Shown here: one piece after another, positions 8,203 to 16,270 of the stretch
How positions within the stretch are numbered: the stretch's first letter is position 1
Layout: the number at the start of each line of letters is the position of its first letter
Assembly: GCA_964347975.1 (NCBI GenBank)
Contig: CAYGAY010000014.1
Location: 1-64,000 of the forward strand
DNA from: Bin87 sp964347975
Lineage (GTDB): Bacteria; Chloroflexota; Dehalococcoidia; Lucifugimonadales; UBA3495
DNA: 64,000 nucleotides
Direction: 5' to 3'
Notes under the pieces: generated by a model
The model's database searches: none
The model's input: only the letters and a program-made list of their open reading frames with translations
Told to the model about the DNA's origin: nothing
Translations under genes and position numbers: made by a program

Positions 8203-8994
8203 ATGGCTACCCTCCAACCTTCCTTCAACCCCCCGCCGGCCGAGCGCGTCACCCCGCTGCACGAACTTGCTCCGCCGCAGGAGCCATTTGAGCCGTGGCT
8301 TGATCCCAAATATGAGGCTCCGGACGTGCCGTTGCCCGATCCGCCGAAAAGGGGCGATATGCAAGACTATCTTCGCCTGCACCGGCCGGGCGTCGGCACT
8401 TCCCTGGAAATTTACCTGGCCCGAAGCCATTACCCCCTCCTGGTCGTCGGAGGCGCGTACCTCTGCTTTGATACCCGGGAACGCCGGCCCTGGCGAGTGC
8501 CTGATTTGATGGTGGCGCTGGACGTGGATCCAGATCCAATCATTGCCCGCAACGGATACGTCATTTACGAGCACGGGAAACCGCCCGATCTCGTGATCGA
8601 AATCGCTTCGTCCTCCACCGGCACAGCCGATTACACTGCCAAACGGCAGGATTATGCGCGGTTCGGGGTGCCAGAATACTGGCGATTCGACCACACCGGA
8701 GGCGAATACCACGACGCGGCGTTGGGCGGCGACCGCCTGGTCAACGGCGAATACCAATCCATCCCGATAACGGTCAACGAGGAAGGCATCGCCTCGGGAT
8801 ACAGCCAGATCCTGGGTCTGGACGTCCGCTGGGACGATGGAACGCTGCGGTTCTGCGACCCGGTGACCGGCGACTGTCTGCCTACCTGGGATGAGATGCA
8901 GGCCGAACTGGCTGCCACAGTGGCCGAGCGCGACGCAGCGTTGGACCGGGTTCGCCAGTTGGAAGAACAATTGCGTTCTCTGCAATCAAGGTAG
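8203..8994 (+). CDS. Uma2 family putative endonuclease (DUF820) with C-terminal coiled coil
   Basis: 263 residues from ATG 8203 (an in-frame TTG at 8191 is an alternative). The Uma2 core resembles PD-(D/E)XK nucleases: VPDLMVALDVDPDP, KPPDLVIEIASSST with the acidic-x-x pattern, then the typical AKRQDYARFGVPEYWRFD. The last 40 residues form a heptad-like coiled coil (ERDAALDRVRQLEEQL). The biological role of Uma2 proteins is not established, despite the nuclease-like fold. The gene with its flanking repeats separates frr from uppS, suggesting acquisition. Its closest relative in this window by layout is the gene at 45114. Confidence 0.85.
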   Translation: MATLQPSFNPPPAERVTPLHELAPPQEPFEPWLDPKYEAPDVPLPDPPKRGDMQDYLRLHRPGVGTSLEIYLARSHYPLLVVGGAYLCFDTRERRPWRVPDLMVALDVDPDPIIARNGYVIYEHGKPPDLVIEIASSSTGTADYTAKRQDYARFGVPEYWRFDHTGGEYHDAALGGDRLVNGEYQSIPITVNEEGIASGYSQILGLDVRWDDGTLRFCDPVTGDCLPTWDEMQAELAATVAERDAALDRVRQLEEQLRSLQSR

Positions 8995-9039
8995 TCGAAA
9001 CACGTATTTCAGCGAAAGTCCCTCCTGCATAACCGTCCC

Positions 9040-9804
9040 TTGCCCACCGCCGATAGCGTCCCCCATAGCGCCGGGTCAAACCACGATACCGGCCCATTGC
9101 CCCACCATGTCGCCATCATCATGGACGGCAACGGTCGTTGGGCCGCGCGCCGGGAGCTGCCCCGGCGGGCCGGGCATCAGCAGGGCGTGGCCAACATCCG
9201 CCGCGTGGTACGCGCTCTGGCCGAACGCGGGGTGTTGGTAGTAACCCTCTACGCTTTCTCCACGGAGAACTGGCGCCGCCCCACCGAGGAGGTGGACGGG
9301 CTGCTGACCATCCTGGCCGAAGAGATCGAGCCCCAAACCCGGGAACTGCACGAGGCCGGCGTGCGTCTGGTGCATCTGGGCGACCCTGAGCCATTGGACG
9401 GGGCTTTGCAGGACGCCATCGCCTGGGCCCAGCAAGTCACCAGGCACAACACCGGCGTTGTGCTGAACATCGCGTTCAACTACGGCGGACGCGGCGAGAT
9501 CCTCCAGGCGGTGCGACGCATCCTGGCTGATGGCGTGGCTCCGGACCTGGTGGACGAGGCCCTGTTCAGCCGCTACTTGTATACCGATGGCTGCCCTGAC
9601 CCCGATCTGATCATCCGCACCGGCGGGGAGCAGCGCCTCAGCAACTTCCTCCTCTGGCAGGCCGCCTACAGCGAGTATTACCACACCCCGGTTCTCTGGC
9701 CCGATCTGAATGCGGACGAACTGGACCGCGCGCTGGACGACTACCGCCGGCGGCGGCGGCGTTTCGGCACTCTGGATGGGCAGGACCGGCCCGGCAAGGG
9801 ATAG
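9040..9804 (+). CDS. uppS: Isoprenyl (undecaprenyl-type) diphosphate synthase
   Basis: 254 residues. The cis-prenyltransferase signatures are complete: HVAIIMDGNGRWAARR with the catalytic Asp, LYAFSTENWRRP, LNIAFNYGGRGEI, and near the C-terminus DLIIRTGGEQRLSNFLLWQ followed by YSEYYHTPVLWPD. It condenses isopentenyl diphosphates into the C50-C55 lipid carrier for cell-wall and glycan synthesis. The only start upstream of the core is TTG at 9040, without a clear ribosome binding site. Six bases separate it from cdsA. Confidence 0.96.
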   Translation: MPTADSVPHSAGSNHDTGPLPHHVAIIMDGNGRWAARRELPRRAGHQQGVANIRRVVRALAERGVLVVTLYAFSTENWRRPTEEVDGLLTILAEEIEPQTRELHEAGVRLVHLGDPEPLDGALQDAIAWAQQVTRHNTGVVLNIAFNYGGRGEILQAVRRILADGVAPDLVDEALFSRYLYTDGCPDPDLIIRTGGEQRLSNFLLWQAAYSEYYHTPVLWPDLNADELDRALDDYRRRRRRFGTLDGQDRPGKG

Positions 9805-9809
9805 CGCGC

Positions 9810-10850
9810 GTGCTGCTCCACCGGGTCCTGACCGCCCTGGTGGGCGCTCCCGTCGTCCTGGCCGCTATCTGGTTCGGACCGCCGTTGCTGACCATATTTG
9901 CGGCGATCGCGGCGGTTATCGGGGTTTGGGAGGCTTACCGGCTGTATCCACCCATCGGCTCGGCGGATTCGGACTCCCCGCCGACGCCATTGCCCATCCT
10001 GCTGGGCGGCGCCTGGGCCGTGGCGCTGGTGCTGGCGGGAGAGCTTGCCGTCAAGCCCCGGGATTTCGGGTTGGCGGCGGCCACGATCTGCGTGGCGGGC
10101 TGCATCATCGGCGGGTTGTGGATGATTGCGGCGTGGCATGGCCGGCGGCCGGTCGTCGCTCTCATCTACCTGATGATGCCACCGACTTACATCGGCGGCG
10201 CGTTGGCCGGCGCCGTCGGGCTGCGGGGCATCATCGGAGAACGTATCGTGCTGCCCCGGGACGGGAGCGCAAGCGCCGACGTTCCCGCGCTCGCGCCTCC
10301 GCCGGCCATTGAGGAGAATGGGGTTGGCGATCCGCTGGAGATACCGCCGGAGGCGGCGACGGACATCGGCGGGGTATGGTTGCTTCCCGATATTGCCGGG
10401 ACCGAAATCGCCCAAAGGGTCGCCAACATCACCGACCTGGGCTGCTGGCTGCTGCTGCTGACCCTTCTCACCGTGTATGCGGCCGATACCGGAGCCTACG
10501 CCGTGGGCCGACTGGTCGGGCGGCGCCCGATGGCTCCCGGCATCAGCCCGGGCAAGACTTGGGAGGGAACGGCCGGCGGAATGGCGGCGGCGGTCGTCGC
10601 GGCGGTCGTGCTGGGGGTCCTGTTTCCCTTGCAGATCCAGATTTGGCAAGCGGCGCTGATTGGTGTTATTTTAGGCGCGGTTTCGCCGGCCGGCGATCTG
10701 CTGGAGTCAAAAGCCAAGCGTTTGGCCGACGCCAAGGACTCCGGCAATCTTTTCCCCGGGCACGGCGGGATGCTGGACCGTCTCGACAGTCTGCTCCCTG
10801 CCGTAGCAATCGTGTACATCCTGGCGGTAACTACTACCTTCCCCACTTGA
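9810..10850 (+). CDS. cdsA: Phosphatidate cytidylyltransferase
   Basis: 346 residues, GTG start. A multi-spanning membrane protein ending in the full family signature: a Ser-x-x-Lys-Arg segment (SKAKRLADAKDSGNLFPGHG) followed by GMLDRLDS. It makes CDP-diacylglycerol from phosphatidate and CTP at the membrane. It is longer than typical (about 270 aa) because of a roughly 65-residue hydrophilic insertion (about residues 140-205, rich in Pro/Ala/Asp) between membrane segments. The gene lies between uppS and dxr, the normal order. Confidence 0.94.
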   Translation: MLLHRVLTALVGAPVVLAAIWFGPPLLTIFAAIAAVIGVWEAYRLYPPIGSADSDSPPTPLPILLGGAWAVALVLAGELAVKPRDFGLAAATICVAGCIIGGLWMIAAWHGRRPVVALIYLMMPPTYIGGALAGAVGLRGIIGERIVLPRDGSASADVPALAPPPAIEENGVGDPLEIPPEAATDIGGVWLLPDIAGTEIAQRVANITDLGCWLLLLTLLTVYAADTGAYAVGRLVGRRPMAPGISPGKTWEGTAGGMAAAVVAAVVLGVLFPLQIQIWQAALIGVILGAVSPAGDLLESKAKRLADAKDSGNLFPGHGGMLDRLDSLLPAVAIVYILAVTTTFPT

Positions 10851-10866
10851 CTCTGGAACCATTCCC

Positions 10867-11994
10867 ATGCGACGCATCGTAATACTCGGTTCCACCGGCT
10901 CCATCGGGCGGCAGACGCTGGACATCGTGCGGGCCTTCCGCCACGAGTTTGAGGTGGTGGGTTTGGCTGCCGGGAACAACGCCGCCCTGTTGCTGGAACA
11001 GGTTGCGGAGTTCAACCCCCGCTACATCTGGTGCACCACGCCGCCTTTGCCGTTGCCGGAGGGTACGACTCTGCTGACCATGGACGAGATGGCGGCGCTG
11101 CCCGAGGTGGACCAGGTCATGGTCGCGCTGGTGGGCGCGGTCGGGCTGTCACCTACCATGAACGCCCTGCGGGCCGGCAAGCAGGTGGCCTTGTCCAACA
11201 AGGAACCCATCGTAATGGCCGGGCCGACCCTCAAGGAAACCGAGGCCAAGCATGGCGGCGTCATCCTGCCGGTGGACAGCGAACCCAGCGCCATCTGGCA
11301 GTGTCTCCAGGGCGAGGACAACCACATCCGCCGGTTGATGATAACCGCCAGCGGCGGTCCCTTCCGGCGCACCCCCCTGGAAGAACTGGCGAAGGTTACG
11401 CTGGAACAGGCCCTGCAACACCCCACCTGGCGCATGGGAGACAAGATCACCATTGATTCGGCCACGCTGATGAACAAGGCGTTTGAGGTGATTGAATCCC
11501 GCTGGCTGTTCTCGGTGCCGTGGGAGGACATCGCCGTGGTGATCCATCCCCAGAGCACCATCCACTCCATGGTGGAGTTCGACGACGGCTCGGTGAAAGC
11601 TCAACTGGGGCCGCCGAGTATGCGCCTGCCCATTCAGTACGCGCTGTTTTATCCGCAGCGGTTCGCCAACGACGAGATACCACGCCTGGACATCACCGCT
11701 CCGTGGTCGCTGGACTTTGAACCGCTGCAGCCGGAGCGTTATCCCTGCTTTGGACTGGCCGTAGCCGCTGGAAAGGCCGGCGGCACAACGCCCACCGCGC
11801 TCAGCGCCGCCGACGAGGTGGCGGTGCACGCTTTCCTGCGGGGCAGCATTGGGTTCACCGACATCTACCGGGTGGTGGAGCAAGTGTTGGGCGAGCATCA
11901 TTCGCAGCCTTCCCCGGATTTGGGCGCCATAGTGGAAGCAGACCGTTGGGCCAGCGCGCGGGCCGCTGAGATCGCCGGCCGCCGTTCCGCTTAA
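10867..11994 (+). CDS. dxr: 1-deoxy-D-xylulose 5-phosphate reductoisomerase
   Basis: 375 residues. NADPH-binding GSTGSIGRQTLDIVRAF at the N-terminus; metal and substrate motifs SNKEPIVMAGP, PVDSEPSAIWQCL, ASGGPFRRT, PTWRMGDKITIDSATLMNK and VIHPQSTIHSMVEF. It converts DXP to MEP, the committed step of the non-mevalonate isoprenoid pathway that feeds uppS two genes upstream. Start ATG 10867 is 16 bp after cdsA. Length is normal for the family. Confidence 0.97.
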   Translation: MRRIVILGSTGSIGRQTLDIVRAFRHEFEVVGLAAGNNAALLLEQVAEFNPRYIWCTTPPLPLPEGTTLLTMDEMAALPEVDQVMVALVGAVGLSPTMNALRAGKQVALSNKEPIVMAGPTLKETEAKHGGVILPVDSEPSAIWQCLQGEDNHIRRLMITASGGPFRRTPLEELAKVTLEQALQHPTWRMGDKITIDSATLMNKAFEVIESRWLFSVPWEDIAVVIHPQSTIHSMVEFDDGSVKAQLGPPSMRLPIQYALFYPQRFANDEIPRLDITAPWSLDFEPLQPERYPCFGLAVAAGKAGGTTPTALSAADEVAVHAFLRGSIGFTDIYRVVEQVLGEHHSQPSPDLGAIVEADRWASARAAEIAGRRSA

Positions 11995-12024
11995 GGCAGC
12001 GCGCTTCTCTGATACAATAAGCGC

Positions 12025-12555
12025 ATGGGGCGACGCGGTGGGCGCAATCGCTGGCGGCGCAGCTGGCTGCATTGGCGATGGCGGCTACGGCGCCGGGCAA
12101 GAAGATTCTCCTACAATTGGCAACTGCTTCACTTTGCGGCTACGCCCTTCGGCATTGCCCTGACAACAATAGTGACGACGAATTTGCGCTTCCCGACGGT
12201 GCGCCCGGCGATAGCCAACTTTGACGGCATGGCATCGCTGGTCAGCATCAGCGCAGTGTATTACGGCATGGCAGCCGTTATAGCGGAATTAGGAGGCAGA
12301 ACCGTGTTTTGGGCGTTGGCACAATGGCAGAAAGACCGGGAGGCGGCAAGAAGGGAGCGCCGGCGTCGCAGCGCCCGGGACAGAGCGGCGGGCATGGCGG
12401 AAGGCATGGCGGCGGGCATGGCGGAAGGCATGGCGGAAGGCCAACGCGGCATCGTCGTCGATATGTGGGCTTCGGCACAGTCCGATGAGGAGCGAGCCTA
12501 CGTCCGACGCGTCGCAGAGGCGCGCGGAATTGCTTTGCCGCCTCAGGGAGAATAG
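12025..12555 (+). CDS. Unknown membrane protein with MAEG repeats
   Basis: 176 residues. The N-terminus is extremely Arg/Trp-rich (about 30 residues), followed by one or two hydrophobic segments (LLHFAATPFGIALTTIVTT and LVSISAVYYGMAAVIAEL), a charged helical stretch (WQKDREAARRERRRRSARDR), then GMAEGMAAGMAEGMAEG encoded by a 12-bp tandem repeat. The C-terminus (WASAQSDEERAYVRRVAEARGI) looks like a small helical tail. It sits between dxr and the site-2 protease gene, where relatives normally have no gene. The family is not recognised. Translation is plausible but unproven; an upstream TACAAT could serve as a -10 box. Confidence 0.55.
   Translation: MGRRGGRNRWRRSWLHWRWRLRRRARRFSYNWQLLHFAATPFGIALTTIVTTNLRFPTVRPAIANFDGMASLVSISAVYYGMAAVIAELGGRTVFWALAQWQKDREAARRERRRRSARDRAAGMAEGMAAGMAEGMAEGQRGIVVDMWASAQSDEERAYVRRVAEARGIALPPQGE
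12391..12438 (+). repeat. 12-bp tandem repeat, four units
   Basis: Four consecutive copies of GGCATGGCGGAA (one with GCG in place of GAA) inside the preceding gene encode GMAE/GMAA. The unit is a multiple of three, so copy-number change would preserve the frame. Confidence 0.85.
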
Positions 12556-12596
12556 GACGCGATGTATCCGTTTAGTCAATCGGGGGACCTGTACTG

Positions 12597-13994
12597 ATGG
12601 ATTCCTGGCTGATTGCGCTGGCATCGTTCATACCGATGCTGCTGTTGCTGGTGGTGGTGCATGAGCTGGGGCATTTCTGGTCGGCCCGGGCTTTCGGCGT
12701 CAAGGTGCTGGAGTTCGGCGTAGGCTACCCGCCCCGCGCCTTCGGGATCTATACCGGGCGCACCGAGACGCTGTTGGCGCCGACCACGGTCTGCCTCAAC
12801 GGAACGCTGGCTCACATCCAACCGGGGCAGGTGGTGCGCGTCCTGTCCGGCGAGACCGCTGACGGGGAATTGGTGGCCCGCTACGTCGAGCTGCGGGATG
12901 CCGCGCCGCGAGAGGGCCTGTTGGGCAATCTGGCCCGCCTGGCCGGATTCGGCGGCCGGTCCCGGCAGTACGAAGTCATGGAACGCCCCAACCGCCGTCG
13001 GATGGAGGACGTGGATAGCGACGAATTCCTGCGGCACGAGGGCCGAGTCCGGGAGATCCACCCTGACCGCATCGTTCTGGCCGACATGATCTACTCGATC
13101 AACTGGCTGCCGCTGGGCGGGTTCGTGCGGTTGTCCGGCGAGAACAATCCGGCGGCTCCGCGCAGCCTGGCTCGGCGTGGATTGGGACAGCGGGCGGTGG
13201 TGCTGGCGGCCGGCTCGGCGATGAACGCCATATTCCCCATCGTGGCCTTCGCCATCATGTTCATGATCCCCCACACGGAGCTGGTGGGCGGCACGGTGGA
13301 AATCACCCAGGTCGCGCCGGGTTCGCCGGCGGAAACGGCGGGCCTGCGGGCCGGCGACCGGGTGATCCAGATTGGCGACACGCCCCTGCAATCGCCCCAG
13401 GACCTGCCCCAGGAAGTGCGGCGGTCTGCCGGATCCGAGATGGTATGGGTGATCGAGCGCGAGGGGCAGCAGCAGGTCGCCCAGGTTACGCCCCGGGTCG
13501 ATCCGCCGGCGGGCCAGGGCGCAGTCGGCATCGGCTTTACGATAGTGGACCAGCAGGAAGAGCGGCGGATGGAACCGCCATGGACCGCAGCCAGAATGGG
13601 GGTGACCAGAACCTGGGACACCCTTGAGCTGATGGGCCGTGAGATACGCGGCTGGTTTGGCGGGGGGCGCGGGCCGGAATTAAGCGGGCCCATCGGTATC
13701 GCCCAGATCACCGGCGAAGTCACCCGTCAGGGCGGATTGCAGGGCTGGGTGCTGGTGGCCATCCTGCTGAGCATCAATCTGGCCATACTGAACATACTGC
13801 CCATTCCCATGCTGGACGGCGGGCGGCTGCTGTTCGTATTCATCGAGTGGGTCCGGGGCGGGAAGCGAGTCCCGTCGGAGAAAGAGGGCCTGGTGCACCT
13901 GATCGGGTTCGTCGCCCTGCTGGCGCTGGTGATCGCCATCTCGGCCAACGACATTCTGCGGCTGATACGGGGAATCAGCCCGTTGGGAGGGTGA
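12597..13994 (+). CDS. rseP: Site-2 protease (RseP/SpoIVFB-like M50 metalloprotease) with one PDZ domain
   Basis: 465 residues. The zinc site HELGH is at 22-26 in the first membrane helix; a PDZ domain (TVEITQVAPGSPAETAGLRA) lies around 232-310; the second zinc-ligand motif NILPIPMLDGG is at about 399-409, followed by C-terminal helices. It cleaves membrane proteins within the bilayer. Between HELGH and the conserved LPLGGFVRLSG (about 170) there are about 145 residues, against roughly 45 in typical RseP, an insertion of about 95 hydrophilic residues. It follows the dxr block as in many bacteria. Confidence 0.95.
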   Translation: MDSWLIALASFIPMLLLLVVVHELGHFWSARAFGVKVLEFGVGYPPRAFGIYTGRTETLLAPTTVCLNGTLAHIQPGQVVRVLSGETADGELVARYVELRDAAPREGLLGNLARLAGFGGRSRQYEVMERPNRRRMEDVDSDEFLRHEGRVREIHPDRIVLADMIYSINWLPLGGFVRLSGENNPAAPRSLARRGLGQRAVVLAAGSAMNAIFPIVAFAIMFMIPHTELVGGTVEITQVAPGSPAETAGLRAGDRVIQIGDTPLQSPQDLPQEVRRSAGSEMVWVIEREGQQQVAQVTPRVDPPAGQGAVGIGFTIVDQQEERRMEPPWTAARMGVTRTWDTLELMGREIRGWFGGGRGPELSGPIGIAQITGEVTRQGGLQGWVLVAILLSINLAILNILPIPMLDGGRLLFVFIEWVRGGKRVPSEKEGLVHLIGFVALLALVIAISANDILRLIRGISPLGG

Positions 13995-14046
13995 GCCGGC
14001 TGGCTTCTTTTGCGCCAAGACGCGGAAGCCGTTGGACGCATTCCGG

Positions 14047-14319
14047 CTAGTCGTTGCTGAGAGAAACCGCGCCAGCGCGTCCGTCGTAGAACCGCTGGTT
14101 GATTACCGGCAAGTTCAGCGTCATCGCGAGTTTGGCATCGATGCAAGTCGTAGTTGCGCCCGTATCCACCAGAGCGGGCAAAAGCTCCCATGGCTCACTT
14201 GGATGGACCGGCGTCCCGGTCGGAAAGTCCAGGTTAAAGTCAATACGGACCATTAGAATCGGCCCGCGATGCTCCAGGAAGTCCGGCTGGTCAGGGAAGC
14301 CACAATCAGCGGCTGACAT
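14047..14319 (-). CDS. Retropepsin-like aspartic protease domain protein, C-terminally short
   Basis: 90 residues. The active-site motif ALVDTGATTTCIDAKLA is the clan AA aspartic protease signature (DTGA). Retropepsin-like domains normally run about 100-130 residues with a later hydrophobic-G-[ILV] motif; here the protein stops at TAG soon after AGAVSLSND, so the second half appears missing. No obvious continuation is seen in the same frame. It overlaps the end of the upstream small gene by 14 bases, forming the common pair of DUF5678-like protein plus aspartyl protease. Confidence 0.7.
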   Translation of the reverse strand: MSAADCGFPDQPDFLEHRGPILMVRIDFNLDFPTGTPVHPSEPWELLPALVDTGATTTCIDAKLAMTLNLPVINQRFYDGRAGAVSLSND

Positions 14320-14554
14320 TGCGCGTCCGGTAAAGCACGTAAGGCGGTAAAGCCAGGGGCGACTCGCCTACTTGCTTGATCAGGTAAGGGCCGCGCCCGA
14401 AGCGCGCAATAGCGTCATTGACTGCGTCCTCCGATGTCTTGTAGGTCCCGGCAAGTCCCTCATTATGGAAGACTACCCACTTGCCGAAGTAATCCAGTTC
14501 CAGATCGTCTTGCATAGCTTCGTAGGCGGCTATGTTCTCTTTCAGAGTGCTCAT
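14306..14554 (-). CDS. Small DUF5678-like protein
   Basis: 82 residues, starting at ATG 14554 with AGGAGG-like bases upstream. The core KWVVFHNEGLAGTYKTSEDA followed by AIARFGRGPYLIKQVGE matches small proteins (DUF5678 type) usually encoded just before a retropepsin-like gene. The start of the protease gene lies inside this gene's end, so translational coupling is likely. Its function is unknown; it may be the substrate, chaperone or antitoxin-like partner of the protease. Confidence 0.7.
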   Translation of the reverse strand: MSTLKENIAAYEAMQDDLELDYFGKWVVFHNEGLAGTYKTSEDAVNDAIARFGRGPYLIKQVGESPLALPPYVLYRTRNVSR

Positions 14555-14672
14555 TTGCCAGCCTCCTATGGCGTTGGCCGACGGCGACGAGAAAGCGGGA
14601 TGATTAATATGCTGATGGCCCCCCTGCGCGCTGGCAAGGGGGCCGTAATACCAGGCCATGTGCGGCGGGGAG

Positions 14673-15461
14673 TTATGCCAGGTGCTCGGCGAAGAAGGCC
14701 AGGGTGCGGGCCTGGGCGTCTTCGGCGGCGGCCTGGTTGTAACTGTCGCGGTCGTCGCAGTTGAAGCCGTGGCCGGCGTCGGGGTAGGACTTGAAATCGT
14801 GGGCTTTGCCGGCGGCGTCGAGAGCCGCGGCGATCTGGGCGACGTCATCCGGCGTTGGGTTGCCGTCCGTGTCTCCGAAGTTGCCCATCAGCGGGATGCT
14901 GATCCTGGCGGTGCCGTCGATGGGGGTCACGCCGTCGCTGTAGGGAGCCAGGATGGCGCCGCCGTAGTAGCAAACGCCGGCAGAGAGGCCGCTACACGCG
15001 CTGGCGGCCAGATAGACCACGCGGCCGCCCATGCAGTAACCGACGATGCCGATCTTCTGCCCGCGGGTGCGGGGGTAGGTGCGCTGCAAGTAATCAACGG
15101 TGGCGTTGATGTCGTCGATGATGCCCCGGCCGGTGAGTTCGGGCATATAGGTGTTGATGGCGGCGTCGAAATCCTCGGGGGTGTAGCCCAGCGAGGGGTT
15201 GGGGTTGCGGTCGTTGCGATGGAACAGGGCCGGGGCCACGGCCACGTAACCTGCGGCGGCGAACTGGTCAGCCACTCGCTGGATGTGCCGGTTGACTCCG
15301 AAAGCTTCCTGGACCACGATGACAGCCGGCAGGCTGGTGCCCACGCTGGGTGGCGGGAAACTGACGTAGGCAGCCATATCGCCGCCCTCGGCGATGTTGG
15401 CGCCGGACTCGCGCTCGCCCGTGGGGTCGGGCATTCGGATGTTTTCCCAGAACGACGGCAT
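14673..15461 (-). CDS. Dienelactone hydrolase family protein
   Basis: 262 residues; start ATG 15461 is supported by GGAGG a few bases upstream. An alpha/beta hydrolase with Cys nucleophile: GYCMGGR (Cys143), acid region GNFGDTDG (about 194-200) and DAGHGFNC (His231). These fit the Cys-Asp-His triad of dienelactone hydrolases, which open lactones in chlorocatechol-type pathways, though many members act on other esters. No aromatic-ring cleavage genes are adjacent. The gene is transcribed alone, divergent from rseP-side genes. Confidence 0.9.
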   Translation of the reverse strand: MPSFWENIRMPDPTGERESGANIAEGGDMAAYVSFPPPSVGTSLPAVIVVQEAFGVNRHIQRVADQFAAAGYVAVAPALFHRNDRNPNPSLGYTPEDFDAAINTYMPELTGRGIIDDINATVDYLQRTYPRTRGQKIGIVGYCMGGRVVYLAASACSGLSAGVCYYGGAILAPYSDGVTPIDGTARISIPLMGNFGDTDGNPTPDDVAQIAAALDAAGKAHDFKSYPDAGHGFNCDDRDSYNQAAAEDAQARTLAFFAEHLA

Positions 15462-15650
15462 AGTTACTCCTCCTCCATTGGTTGCGCGAATGACAATAGT
15501 ACCAGGGCGTGGCGGTGACAACGCGCGGTTGTTCGCCGTCAGTACCTTTCGTGCGCGGGAATTGTAACAAAGGATTGCCGGCCAAACAAGCGGGATACGA
15601 CGGTCCCTCCAGGCAAGGGCAGAGGCTCAGCGCACAATTTGAAGCCGGTT

Positions 15651-15869
15651 TCACTGGTTCGGATTAGCCGGTCGGACGCGCGGTTCGCCGCCCCTGGCAA
15701 CCGGTGGCAGCCGGTTTTCGGAGAAGTCGTTGCTCGTCGCGGAGGGCTGATGTTGATGACGGTAGCGGCCGCACTGTAGGCACATCCAATCGTCCTCTTG
15801 AGGATATTGGTCGTGGAGAAAAAGATCGCCGCCGCAGCGTCGGCAGCCGCGCAGAATGTACCGGGTCAC
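15651..15869 (-). CDS. Small zinc-ribbon protein
   Basis: 72 residues from a GTG at 15869, chosen because AGGAG lies six bases upstream; a longer ATG form to 15974 would overlap the promoter. Two Cys pairs (CRRCGGDLFLHDQ and DWMCLQCGRY) form a probable zinc ribbon spaced by about 19 residues; the C-terminus is disordered and Pro/Arg-rich. It could bind nucleic acid or protein. It is preceded by a well-formed promoter at 15963-15991. Confidence 0.65.
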   Translation of the reverse strand: MTRYILRGCRRCGGDLFLHDQYPQEDDWMCLQCGRYRHQHQPSATSNDFSENRLPPVARGGEPRVRPANPNQ

Positions 15870-15962
15870 TGCAAACTCCTGGGTCGGCCACGAGGGTTGT
15901 CCGATCCCGCAACCGCAGGTGGGAATGATGGGCCCTCCCATCGGTTTGGAAGCAGTGAGCCA

Positions 15963-15991
15963 ATTATAAAACATTTGTGCTATATTGGCAA
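15963..15991 (-). promoter_or_regulatory. Strong sigma70-like promoter for the zinc-ribbon gene
   Basis: On the minus strand: -35 TTGCCA (15986-15991), a 17-bp spacer and -10 TATAAT (15963-15968), about 94 bp upstream of the GTG start. Confidence 0.6.
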
Positions 15992-16008
15992 GCGGCGGCG
16001 CGCTCAGA

Positions 16009-16176
16009 CGTACCCGCTTTAACCGGTCATTCCACGACCGCCGCCGGCGGGCGATGGAATCCCGTTCCGGCGGTCGCCGCTTTCTGCTGCGAGACCCGCG
16101 ACGGAACGGCCATTGCTACGCCGGCGAGATTGCCGCCCCGTATCAAGTATGAGGTCGCAATGACAAAGTGGGTACG
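16009..16176. mobile_element. MITE-like element, copy 2
   Basis: 168 bp, sister of the element at 7990-8158. The left end CGTACCCGCTTTAACCGGTC and right end AATGACAAAGTGGGTACG are near inverted repeats. It separates the promoters of the zinc-ribbon gene and the peptidase gene. An open frame passes through it into the peptidase but is not coding (the peptidase promoter lies downstream of it). Confidence 0.75.
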
Positions 16177-16195
16177 CACGAGGGCCGGACTGGTG

Positions 16196-16224
16196 TTGCA
16201 GCGGCGAAATGCCGCTGCTATAAT
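16196..16224 (+). promoter_or_regulatory. Strong promoter with dyad filling the spacer, upstream of the peptidase gene
   Basis: -35 TTGCAG (16196-16201), 17-bp spacer, -10 TATAAT (16219-16224). A perfect inverted repeat CAGCGGC-GAAAT-GCCGCTG (16199-16217) spans the spacer, a placement typical of an operator. The peptidase ATG is 47 bp downstream. Confidence 0.65.
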
Positions 16225-16270
16225 CACTCGCGGTTACTTAGGACGACCGAATAAGATTGAGCCGTTTCAG

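Noticed and set aside
15977..16270. N-terminal extension of the peptidase frame
   Set aside because: It passes through the MITE-like element and across a strong promoter; the peptidase core begins at ATG 16271.
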